This document shows, piece after piece, positions 1-5,185 of a DNA stretch of 5,703 bases. Both the position numbers and the translations under genes were made by a program. Every line of letters begins with the position of its first letter. Position 1 is the stretch's first letter. The stretch comes from an uncultured Opitutia bacterium (GTDB lineage Bacteria > Verrucomicrobiota > Verrucomicrobiia > Opitutales > UBA953): positions 1-5,703 of the forward strand of contig CAJBPJ010000022.1 of assembly GCA_903957465.1 (NCBI GenBank). Reading direction: 5' to 3'. The notes beneath the pieces are model-generated. The model did not search any database. It was not told the origin of the DNA and worked only from the letters and a program-made list of their open reading frames with translations.

Positions 1-82
1 CACGGATACGTGCGCGGTCGACACTGCCATTTTTGCGGGTCAATAGACCAGAACCCAGTTTGATGACCCAGCGTTTTCCCAT
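1..82 (-). CDS. proB: Glutamate 5-kinase (gamma-glutamyl kinase), N-terminal fragment
   Basis: Only the first 27 codons lie in the window; the gene continues past the left edge. ATG is at 82-80. The translation begins MGKRWVIKLGSGLLTRKNG and continues SVDRARIR. This matches the start of ProB: a beta strand of the form (R)WVIKLGS, then a hydroxyl/Gly-rich nucleotide-binding turn (GSGLLT), then a V/L-D-x-x-R-I helix start. ProB phosphorylates L-glutamate with ATP in the cytoplasm, the first step of proline synthesis; its start belongs to the amino acid kinase fold. The frame stays open upstream only to a stop at 139-137 and holds no other ATG, GTG or TTG there, so the start is well fixed. No Shine-Dalgarno sequence precedes it. 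It diverges from ruvB. The call rests on a short stretch; another amino acid kinase is possible but fits less well. Confidence 0.75.
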   Translation of the reverse strand, partial: MGKRWVIKLGSGLLTRKNGSVDRARIR

Positions 83-166
83 AGGATAGTAGCGTGCATA
101 AGATAACGCGTGGTGTCGATAGCGTGAGGAGTTGCCTTAAGGGCCGACTGGTGCACGTTGGCCTGT
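83..166. promoter_or_regulatory. Divergent proB-ruvB intergenic region
   Basis: These 84 bp must carry the promoters of both proB (minus) and ruvB (plus). On the plus strand TAAGAT at 99-104 fits a TANNNT -10 box, but only a poor -35 (TTTCCC/TTCCCA around 75-81) lies at the right distance. On the minus strand TACTAT lies 3 bases from the proB ATG, too close to be a usual -10 for it. The palindrome CCTTAAGG is at 135-142. GGCCGAC (142-148) and GTTGGCC (157-163) can pair, with one G-U, around an 8-base loop just before the ruvB ATG. No Shine-Dalgarno sequence sits at a useful distance from either start. I see no convincing LexA-type operator, although ruvB is SOS-controlled in some bacteria. 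The individual boxes are weak; only the region's role is inferred with any confidence. Confidence 0.4.
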
Positions 167-1204
167 ATGGCGAAGTCCCCCGAAGGTTCAGGTGAAGCAC
201 GTGAAGCATTGGGGCGCCGTGACTCAGCATTGGATGCCGCTCTTCGTCCTCCCAATTTAGATACATTTGCTGGCCAACATCGGACGGTTGAGCGCCTGCG
301 CGTGATGGTTGGTGCAGCCAAACGCGAGAACCGGTCTCTTGACCATATATTGTTACACGGTCCACCAGGTTTGGGGAAGACAACGCTGGCCCTTATCCTT
401 GGAGAAGAAATGGGTAAACCTGTGCGGGTTACTTCGGGGCCAGTGATCGATAAGGCCGCTGACTTGGCTGGCTTGCTTACGTCCCTGCAAGACGGCGACA
501 TTCTGTTCATCGATGAGATTCACCGTATCCCTAAAGTCGTCGAAGAATTTCTTTACTCGGCGATGGAGGACTTCCGAATTGATATCCTCATCGATCAAGG
601 GCCCAACGCGCGAAGTGTGCGTTTAGATTTACCACGCTTCACGCTTGTCGGGGCAACCACCCGTACGGGATTACTGACTGCCCCTTTACGCAATCGGTTC
701 ACCCTCCAAACGCGGCTCGATTACTATAGCCAAGTAGACTTGTTGGGCATCGTGCAGCGAGCTGCGGGCTTATTAGGCGTAAAGCTAGGCGTTGGCGGTG
801 CGGAAGCGATTGCGGCGCGTTGTCGCGGTACGCCGCGTGTGGCTAATAACTTATTACGTTTTACGCGCGATTACGCCTTGGAGCGCGCAAAGGGTCTTGC
901 CGATGCTGCAACGGTTTCAGCTGCGCTCGAACTTTTAGAAATCGATCGGCATGGCTTAGATGAGATGGACCATCGCGTGCTCCGCGCGATTGCCGAAAAG
1001 TATCGTGGAGGTCCTGTTGGGTTGACCACGGTTGCGATGGCGGTTGGCGAAGACGCTCAAACTTTAGAAGAAGTCCACGAGCCCTTTTTAATTCAAGAAG
1101 GTTACCTTGCGCGCACACCCCAAGGTCGTGTTTTAACGGAACACGGTTGGCAGGTCGTCGGCTTAACGCCTCCGGATCGTACGGGCGAGTTGCCGAACGT
1201 CTAA
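167..1204 (+). CDS. ruvB: Holliday junction branch-migration ATPase RuvB
   Basis: RuvB is the hexameric AAA+ motor that, with RuvA, drives branch migration of Holliday junctions in recombinational repair. Numbered from ATG 167 (345 aa), it shows Walker A GPPGLGKT (65-72), Walker B LFIDEIHR with D116/E117, the conserved SGPVIDKAADLAGLLT stretch, the YSAMEDFRIDILI segment, sensor 1 GATTR (162-166), the arginine-rich APLRNRF segment after it, sensor 2 GTPRVANNLLR, and the C-terminal winged-helix RuvB signatures YRGGPVGL and TPQGRVLTEHGW. The length is normal for the family and nothing is missing. An in-frame TTG at 158 would add three residues (M-A-C); I prefer ATG 167 because it is a standard codon and the N-terminus of RuvB is variable. 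Neither start has a clear ribosome binding site. ruvA and ruvC are not adjacent. The gene ends stop-to-stop against murA on the other strand. Confidence 0.97.
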   Translation: MAKSPEGSGEAREALGRRDSALDAALRPPNLDTFAGQHRTVERLRVMVGAAKRENRSLDHILLHGPPGLGKTTLALILGEEMGKPVRVTSGPVIDKAADLAGLLTSLQDGDILFIDEIHRIPKVVEEFLYSAMEDFRIDILIDQGPNARSVRLDLPRFTLVGATTRTGLLTAPLRNRFTLQTRLDYYSQVDLLGIVQRAAGLLGVKLGVGGAEAIAARCRGTPRVANNLLRFTRDYALERAKGLADAATVSAALELLEIDRHGLDEMDHRVLRAIAEKYRGGPVGLTTVAMAVGEDAQTLEEVHEPFLIQEGYLARTPQGRVLTEHGWQVVGLTPPDRTGELPNV

Positions 1205-2497
1205 TTACTCTTCGCCGAAACCCGAAGGGAGTTGGCTGGCAGGGAGACGTTGAATGTCTGCACCAAGTGCAGTGAGTCGGGCGTCAAACGCTTCGTAGCC
1301 ACGATCGAGATGGTAAAGGCGTTGAACCCAGGTTTCACCTGTCGCGGCAAGACCTGCGAGAATGAGGGCTGCGGAGGCGCGCAGATCAGAGGCCATAACA
1401 GGTGCGCCCGAAAGTGGCCGTCCGCCTTTGATAATCGCAGTGGCGCCTTCGATATCAATCTGTGCGCCCATGCGTTGTAATTCAGGTACGTGCATAAACC
1501 GATTAGGGTAGATGCGCTCGGTGACTGTGGTCAGTCCGTTGACGGTGAGTTGCAGCGCCATGATTTGCGCCTGCAGGTCAGTGGGGAAACCTGGAAAGGG
1601 TTGGGTGGTGACTTCGATCGGTTTTGTTGGACGTCCAGTCGCGCGCACAAAATTTTTCCCTGTTTGGATTTTCACGCCCGATTCTTCCAGCTTGTCGAGA
1701 AATGCGCCAAGGTGCTCAACGGCGATATCGCGTACGGTTACATCGCCATCGGTAATTGCACCCGCAGCCAGGTATGTACCTGCTTCAATACGGTCACCAA
1801 TAACGTTGTGCTCACAGCCGTGGAGTCGTTCAACGCCTTCAATACTTAAGCTAGGACTGCCAATGCCTTCAATGTGTGCGCCCATGCGCACGAGCATGTT
1901 GCATAAATCGACAACCTCCGGTTCGCAGGCAGCACTATCGATGCGAGTCGTGCCGGGGGTTAAGGTTGCTGCCATCACAAGGTTGGCTGTGCCCAAAACT
2001 GTCGAGCCCATGCGTCCACCAAGGAAGACGTATTCACCACGTGCATTGCTTGCATCCACATGCACGTAGCCTGCGTCGTGACGGATATCGCAGCCTAGAC
2101 GCGCAAGTCCTTTAAGGTGAAGGTCAATCGGCCGTGGGCCAATGATGCAGCCACCGGGAAGGGCAATCTCGCACCGACGGAGTCGGCCGACAAGGGCTCC
2201 GAGTAAGCAAATCGAAGCGCGCATCTTACGGACTAAATCATAAGGCGTACGATGGCTTACGTTTTCCGCCCGGATAACCCAGGTGCCAGGTGCGGGTTGA
2301 GATACTTCAGCGCCTTGATGCTGAAGGATCTCCAGCATATACTGGACGTCGCTCAGATTTGGGACGTTACGAAGCGTCACAGCGTCGCGTGTGAGCAACG
2401 TGGCGGCCAAAATCGGCAAGCACGCATTCTTCGATCCCGCAGCGCGTACTTCTCCTTGTAAGCGGCGACCCCCAATGATGCGTGCGACTTGGAGCAT
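1205..2497 (-). CDS. murA: UDP-N-acetylglucosamine 1-carboxyvinyltransferase
   Basis: MurA transfers enolpyruvate from PEP to UDP-GlcNAc in the cytoplasm, the first committed step of peptidoglycan synthesis. The 430-aa product carries the whole active site by comparison with E. coli MurA: K23-N24 in GSKNACLPIL, R93 in KMRAS, the catalytic C117 in the loop LPGGCIIGPRPID with R122, D307 in FPTDLQAQ, R333 in NRFMHVPEL, R373 in ASDLRAS and R399 in YHLDRGYE. The enzyme is an inverse alpha/beta barrel of two EPSP-synthase-like halves. Cys117, rather than Asp, is the form that fosfomycin normally inactivates; that is family knowledge, not a measurement. Length is slightly above the usual ~420 aa because of a short C-terminal tail ending SGFGEE. 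The start fits the family's usual N-terminus. A terminator-like hairpin ends 13 bases before the ATG and no Shine-Dalgarno is visible. The gene converges on ruvB with no spacer. Confidence 0.97.
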   Translation of the reverse strand: MLQVARIIGGRRLQGEVRAAGSKNACLPILAATLLTRDAVTLRNVPNLSDVQYMLEILQHQGAEVSQPAPGTWVIRAENVSHRTPYDLVRKMRASICLLGALVGRLRRCEIALPGGCIIGPRPIDLHLKGLARLGCDIRHDAGYVHVDASNARGEYVFLGGRMGSTVLGTANLVMAATLTPGTTRIDSAACEPEVVDLCNMLVRMGAHIEGIGSPSLSIEGVERLHGCEHNVIGDRIEAGTYLAAGAITDGDVTVRDIAVEHLGAFLDKLEESGVKIQTGKNFVRATGRPTKPIEVTTQPFPGFPTDLQAQIMALQLTVNGLTTVTERIYPNRFMHVPELQRMGAQIDIEGATAIIKGGRPLSGAPVMASDLRASAALILAGLAATGETWVQRLYHLDRGYEAFDARLTALGADIQRLPASQLPSGFGEE

Positions 2498-2500
2498 GGT

Positions 2501-2530
2501 GACAAAGGAAGGGGGCGCTTGCGCGCCCCC
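2501..2530 (-). terminator. Rho-independent terminator after the Arg-rich gene
   Basis: Read on the minus strand, GGGGGCGC (2530-2523) pairs perfectly with GCGCCCCC (2518-2511) around a GCAA tetraloop, which is a stabilising GNRA loop. The 8-bp, all-G/C stem is followed by TTCCTTTGTC (2510-2501), a broken T tract. It begins 7 bases after the TAA (2540-2538) of the upstream gene, the usual place for an intrinsic terminator. It also lies only 13 bases before the murA ATG, so any transcript reading through would carry this hairpin in the murA leader. On the plus strand the same stem is followed by ATTTCAATTA, a poor terminator tail, so I assign it to the minus strand. Confidence 0.75.
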
Positions 2531-2537
2531 ATTTCAA

Positions 2538-3473
2538 TTAGCCTTGGTAGGGGCGAGGTCCGCGACCGCCAGGGCCGCGACCGCCGGGGCCACGTGGTCG
2601 ACCGCCGCTACGGTAGCCATCGCGACGTCCGTCACGGCGACCATCTTGGCGATTTCCGTCACGACGAGGACCGTCTCCTTGGCGTTGTTGAGGAATAAAC
2701 TCAGCACGCTTAGGGATGCCCCAGAGTGAAGCAAAGAAGCGGGTGATACTTGCCCAAAGGCCTGTCGGCTTTTGGAGAGGAATGACGACAGGCTCGATTT
2801 GGATGCGCGCGCGTTCGGGACGACCTTCGCGGCGTTCGCCACGCGGTTGCTCGTTGCGAGGTTCGCGACGTTCTCCGCGTGGTTCGCCACGGAATTCATT
2901 ACGAGGTTCACGACGTTCGCCTTCTGGGCGAGGTCCGCGTGGACCACGATCATTGCGGGCTGCACGGTATTCGCGTTCAGCACGAAGTTCGCTTTCGGTG
3001 CGTCCGCCTTGAGGTTGCGATGACGCTTCAGCAGGGTTGCTGCCAGGAGCTTGTTCTTCGCGACGGGGACGATCTTCGTAGCGCGGGCGTTCTTCGCGGC
3101 GAGGACGATCTTCGTAACGAGGACGTTCTTCGCGACGCTCTTGTCCGCCAGCGTAACCTTGAGCGGCATTGCCCGAGAGTTTCTCAACTAAGTCAGCAGG
3201 GTTAGTAATCGCGCCGATGTTAGGACGTACATTACCTTTGCCAGTGTTGCCGCCGTTGCCGTTAGGCGCACCGCGACGACCGTATTGTTTAGGTTGAGCA
3301 ATCTGTCCAGGTGCAGCGTTCGGGGTTGTTGAACCACCGATCACGGACATCGGGGGGAGTTCGGTATGGGAGCTTTCCAGCTTAGCGTCACGGAGGCTGG
3401 GGCGGTTTTCCGGCGCAGGAGCGGCGGTATTTTGGTTTTCGGCGGGTTGGGCCGAGGTATCTTCGGGTTGCAT
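2538..3473 (-). CDS. Arg-rich, low-complexity protein of unknown function (RGG-like tail)
   Basis: I do not recognise this 311-aa protein. In order: an Ala/Pro/Gln/Asn-rich N-terminus (1-63) without a signal peptide; YGRRGAPNGNGG and GNVRPN (64-85); a short ordered-looking stretch ITNPADLVEKLSGNAAQGY (89-107); two tandem copies of RREERPRYEDRP (113-136) plus a partial third; charged Arg/Glu/Pro repeats containing GERREPRNE twice (185-193, 200-208); a hydrophobic, possibly amphipathic segment PTGLWASITRFFASLWGIPKR (236-256); and a Gly/Arg tail with DGRRDGRRDG and RGPGGRGPGGRGPRP (277-309). The protein is strongly basic and likely disordered apart from residues ~89-107 and ~225-260. Such RG-rich tails usually bind RNA, so RNA binding is a reasonable inference. 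It lies 177 bp downstream of rny on the same strand and has its own terminator. The open frame over 311 codons with coherent repeats supports a real gene. ATG 3473 has only a weak AAGA-type ribosome site. Confidence 0.75.
   Translation of the reverse strand: MQPEDTSAQPAENQNTAAPAPENRPSLRDAKLESSHTELPPMSVIGGSTTPNAAPGQIAQPKQYGRRGAPNGNGGNTGKGNVRPNIGAITNPADLVEKLSGNAAQGYAGGQERREERPRYEDRPRREERPRYEDRPRREEQAPGSNPAEASSQPQGGRTESELRAEREYRAARNDRGPRGPRPEGERREPRNEFRGEPRGERREPRNEQPRGERREGRPERARIQIEPVVIPLQKPTGLWASITRFFASLWGIPKRAEFIPQQRQGDGPRRDGNRQDGRRDGRRDGYRSGGRPRGPGGRGPGGRGPRPYQG
2850..2921 (-). repeat. Imperfect GERREPRNE-coding repeats in the Arg-rich gene
   Basis: Residues 185-193 and 200-208 of the Arg-rich protein are identical (GERREPRNE), separated by FRGEPR, and a further GERREG follows at 212-217. 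The DNA shows matching repeated blocks of GTTCGCGACG / GTTCACGACG type on the plus strand. It appears to be an internally expanding low-complexity tract rather than a mobile repeat. Confidence 0.6.
3054..3137 (-). repeat. 36-bp tandem repeat inside the Arg-rich gene (2.3 copies)
   Basis: Two adjacent 36-bp units encode the identical 12-residue unit RREERPRYEDRP at residues 113-124 and 125-136, followed by a partial third unit (RREE, 137-140). The plus-strand DNA shows the near-identical blocks GGACGATCTTCGTA repeated 36 bp apart (from about 3068 and 3104), with differences that are mostly synonymous. The period is a multiple of three, so copy changes would keep the frame. Confidence 0.8.
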
Positions 3474-3650
3474 GTTTTCTTGGGTCTGTGGTCCAGCGCT
3501 AGGCGGAGGACGTTTGTGGTGCGGCGTGAGCCGCGATAGTAGCTAGCAGATGAAGGGGATACATATCCCCGAGCCAGCAGAGGTAGCGACAGAATGTCGC
3601 GAACCTCCTACATGACAGGGGCTATAGCACGGGGCAAGAGGAAACGGGTC
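3474..3650 (-). promoter_or_regulatory. Structured leader between rny and the Arg-rich gene
   Basis: This is the longest gene-free stretch in the window (177 bp). Read on the minus strand it holds three stem-loops. The first (3608-3579) pairs GGAGGT with ACCTCT (last pair G-U) and, inside, GCGACA with TGTCGC around TTC. The second (3570-3555) is GGGGAT-ATGT-ATCCCC. The third (3534-3521) is GCGGC-TCAC-GCCGC. None is followed by a real T tract, so I do not call a terminator for rny here. A perfect AGGAGG (3609-3604) lies within the first stem, with no ATG, GTG or TTG at a useful distance behind it; a CCTCC at 3509-3505 could pair with it instead. The region may be a 5' UTR with regulatory folding, or simply an rny 3' UTR plus a promoter. 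I recognise no known riboswitch or ribosomal-protein leader. Confidence 0.45.
3621..3629 (-). promoter_or_regulatory. Possible extended -10 promoter for the Arg-rich gene
   Basis: The minus strand reads TGCTATAGC here, which fits the extended -10 pattern TGnTATAnn with four of six -10 bases matching. It lies about 20 bases after the rny stop. No good -35 box is present at 16-18 bp, as is often true for extended -10 promoters. Transcription from here would include all three hairpins in a leader of roughly 140 bases. Weak evidence from one short motif. Confidence 0.25.
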
Positions 3651-5087
3651 TTAACGCGCCTCATCCATGAACCGACGCTCACGAATGACCACAATACGTA
3701 CCGTTCCGGGGAAACTCAGCGTTTGTTCGACCTGAATACGGATGCGACGGGCTAGATCACCTGCCGTGGCATCATCAATTTGCTCTGGCTGGACGATCAC
3801 GCGAAGTTCGCGCCCTGCTTGGACTGCAAATGCTTCCGAGACCCCGGTAAAGCCGAGGGCAATTTCTTCTAAGCCGCGTTGGCGGCGGATGAGTCCTTCG
3901 ATGCTCGAGCTGCGTGCGCCTGGGCGAGATCCACTAATGGTGTCGGCGATCATCACTAAAGGCGCGTAGACGGATTCTGGTTCAACTTCGCGGTGATGGG
4001 CGGCGACTGCATTAACGACGCGAGGATCTTCGCCGAGTCGCTGTAAAAGCGAAGCGCCCGCAAGGGCATGGCTGCTCTCTGCTTCTGCTTCAATAGCTTT
4101 ACCTAAATCATGGAGCAGGCCGGCGCGTTTAGCGGGGAGTGGATCAAGTCCGAGCTCGGACGCGATCATTGAGCACAGCCGGGCAACTTCAACGGAGTGA
4201 TCGAGAGTGTTTTGATTCGAAGAAAGTCGGAAGTGTAACTTACCCAGTAGTTCTTCGACGATAGGTTCGAGCGGTGGAAGTCCAAGATCGCGTACAGCCG
4301 CGCGGCCAAGTTGACGGGCAGAATCAATCACACGTGTGCGTGCGGTGGCGACGTATTCTTCAATAAGGGCAGGGGAGACACGACCGTCTGAAACTACGGC
4401 CTGGAGGGCGATGCGTGCGATTTCTCGGCGGACAGGATCAAAGCAAGAAATGAGTACCGCATCGGGCGTTTCATCAATCAGCAGTGAAGTTCCGGTGGAT
4501 TGCTCGAAGGTCCGAATGTTACGACCATCACGTCCAATCAGACGCCCTTTCATTTCTTCGCTAGGAATGGAAACGGAAACGGCTGTGGATTGTTGCGTGA
4601 CAGCGGGTGCGAGCCGTTGCATCGCTGCGATGAGTCGTCGTCGAGCTTCACCAGCAACTTGATCTTCAGCTTCGCTGAGGATGCTATCGTGCAGGTGACG
4701 GGCTTCGGTTACGCAGTCCGATCGCATGGCTTCAATAGCTGCCTTGCGTAATTCCTCTATCGGGAGGTTTGCCAGGCGCAGGGTTTCTTGTCGTGCCCGT
4801 AATTGTTCTGCGGCAGCTTTGGCTTTCGCCTGCACTGCTTCATTGATTTCTTTGCGAGCCTCCTCGACGAGGCGTCGGGCTTCGGTGCTTTCGGATTCTG
4901 CAAGGGCTTTTAGGCCCGAGGCTTCGGCGGCAGTTTCGCGACGCGCAATTTCAACTTCGGTACGTAGTCGCCGCTCATGCATTTCGTTGAGGGTTGTCTC
5001 CCGCCACTTGGCGACGGCATAGGCTACAATCCCCCCTGACGAGAAGGCCACGGCGGCAATGATGTTTTGGTCGGTAGCTACGGCCAT
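3651..5087 (-). CDS. rny: Ribonuclease Y
   Basis: RNase Y is a membrane-anchored endoribonuclease that starts mRNA decay in bacteria that use it in place of, or beside, RNase E. The 478-aa product has the full architecture: one N-terminal membrane segment (about 8-26, IIAAVAFSSGGIVAYAVA); a long charged Ala/Glu/Arg coiled coil (about 30-155); a KH domain with the RNA-binding loop GRDG (185-188) in MKGRLIGRDGRNIRTFE; an HD domain with the metal-binding set H297 (LDHSVEVA), H326-D327 (LLHDLGKA), H364-H365 and D382 (ADTISGSRPGAR); and the C-terminal RNase Y domain with GRELRVIVQPEQIDD and FPGTVRIVVIRERR. It is shorter than the usual ~510-520 aa, mainly because the coiled coil is shorter. ATG 5087 is chosen because it places the membrane segment at the very N-terminus; an AAGG lies only 2 bases before it. 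It diverges from the rodA-like gene, and the Arg-rich gene lies downstream on the same strand. Confidence 0.96.
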   Translation of the reverse strand: MAVATDQNIIAAVAFSSGGIVAYAVAKWRETTLNEMHERRLRTEVEIARRETAAEASGLKALAESESTEARRLVEEARKEINEAVQAKAKAAAEQLRARQETLRLANLPIEELRKAAIEAMRSDCVTEARHLHDSILSEAEDQVAGEARRRLIAAMQRLAPAVTQQSTAVSVSIPSEEMKGRLIGRDGRNIRTFEQSTGTSLLIDETPDAVLISCFDPVRREIARIALQAVVSDGRVSPALIEEYVATARTRVIDSARQLGRAAVRDLGLPPLEPIVEELLGKLHFRLSSNQNTLDHSVEVARLCSMIASELGLDPLPAKRAGLLHDLGKAIEAEAESSHALAGASLLQRLGEDPRVVNAVAAHHREVEPESVYAPLVMIADTISGSRPGARSSSIEGLIRRQRGLEEIALGFTGVSEAFAVQAGRELRVIVQPEQIDDATAGDLARRIRIQVEQTLSFPGTVRIVVIRERRFMDEAR

Positions 5088-5130
5088 GGCCTTAAGGGTC
5101 CGTTTCTAGGCTTGTCGGACTGGCCACAGT

Positions 5131-5155
5131 CGCAAGCCCTTTTCCCCGGCTTGCG
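5131..5155. repeat. 8-bp inverted repeat in the rny-rodA divergent region
   Basis: CGCAAGCC (5131-5138) and GGCTTGCG (5148-5155) are perfect inverted repeats around the 9-base loop CTTTTCCCC. It sits centrally in the 98-bp gap between the two divergent starts. It could be a dyad operator for both genes or a small hairpin; no T tract follows on either strand, so it is not a convincing terminator. I see no other element in 5088-5185 apart from the promoter candidate and a CCTTAAGG palindrome at 5090-5097. Confidence 0.5.
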
Positions 5156-5179
5156 GCTCGGCGGGTTGGTCTCTAACTT
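5151..5179 (+). promoter_or_regulatory. Candidate promoter of the rodA-like gene
   Basis: TTGCGG (5151-5156) and TAACTT (5174-5179) are separated by exactly 17 bp and partly match -35 and -10 boxes (three of six each, with the key TTG and TA...T bases). The expected start of transcription, about 7 bases after the -10 box, falls on the A of ATG 5186. The mRNA would then have no leader. The motif is weak and untested. Confidence 0.3.
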
Positions 5180-5185
5180 GGACCT

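Noticed and set aside
1..89. Plus-strand tail of an upstream gene (for example ruvA or ruvC) before ruvB
   Set aside because: All three plus frames were read; they stop at 44-46, 61-63 and 87-89 and none resembles the end of RuvA or RuvC. The minus strand instead gives a clear ProB N-terminus.
40..510. 156-aa open frame on the minus strand overlapping ruvB and the proB start
   Set aside because: It lies antisense to the well-supported ruvB and overlaps proB in another frame. The translation is Ser/Arg/Pro-rich with no family resemblance, as expected of a shadow frame.
1512..2069. 185-aa open frame on the plus strand inside murA
   Set aside because: It is antisense to murA, whose full active-site set is intact. 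The translation is low-complexity Ser/Thr/Pro/Arg typical of a complementary-strand shadow.
2716..3012. Plus-strand Ser/Arg-rich open frame (SRRSPRGSPRNSLRGSRRSP type)
   Set aside because: It is the mirror of the Arg-rich gene's repeats on the opposite strand; repeats produce long open frames in several frames at once.
3054..3137. CRISPR-like array from the repeats in 2538-3187
   Set aside because: The repeats are adjacent without spacers, follow the codon frame and encode repeated peptides.
2534..3187. 217-aa minus-strand frame overlapping the Arg-rich gene
   Set aside because: It is an Ala/Lys/Asn/Val-rich translation of the same repeats in a different frame. The 311-codon frame is longer, has a terminator right after its stop, and gives RG-rich repeats of a recognised style. 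I cannot fully exclude the other frame, but it is less likely.
3555..3570. GGGGAT-ATGT-ATCCCC as the terminator of rny
   Set aside because: The stem is only 6 bp and is followed by TTCATCTGCT, not a T tract, about 80 bases after the rny stop.
3341..3595. 84-codon open frame from ATT after AGGAGG
   Set aside because: No ATG, GTG or TTG start, overlap with the Arg-rich gene, and a Pro/Arg/Ser-rich translation without recognisable features. Kept only as a question in the findings, not called as a gene.
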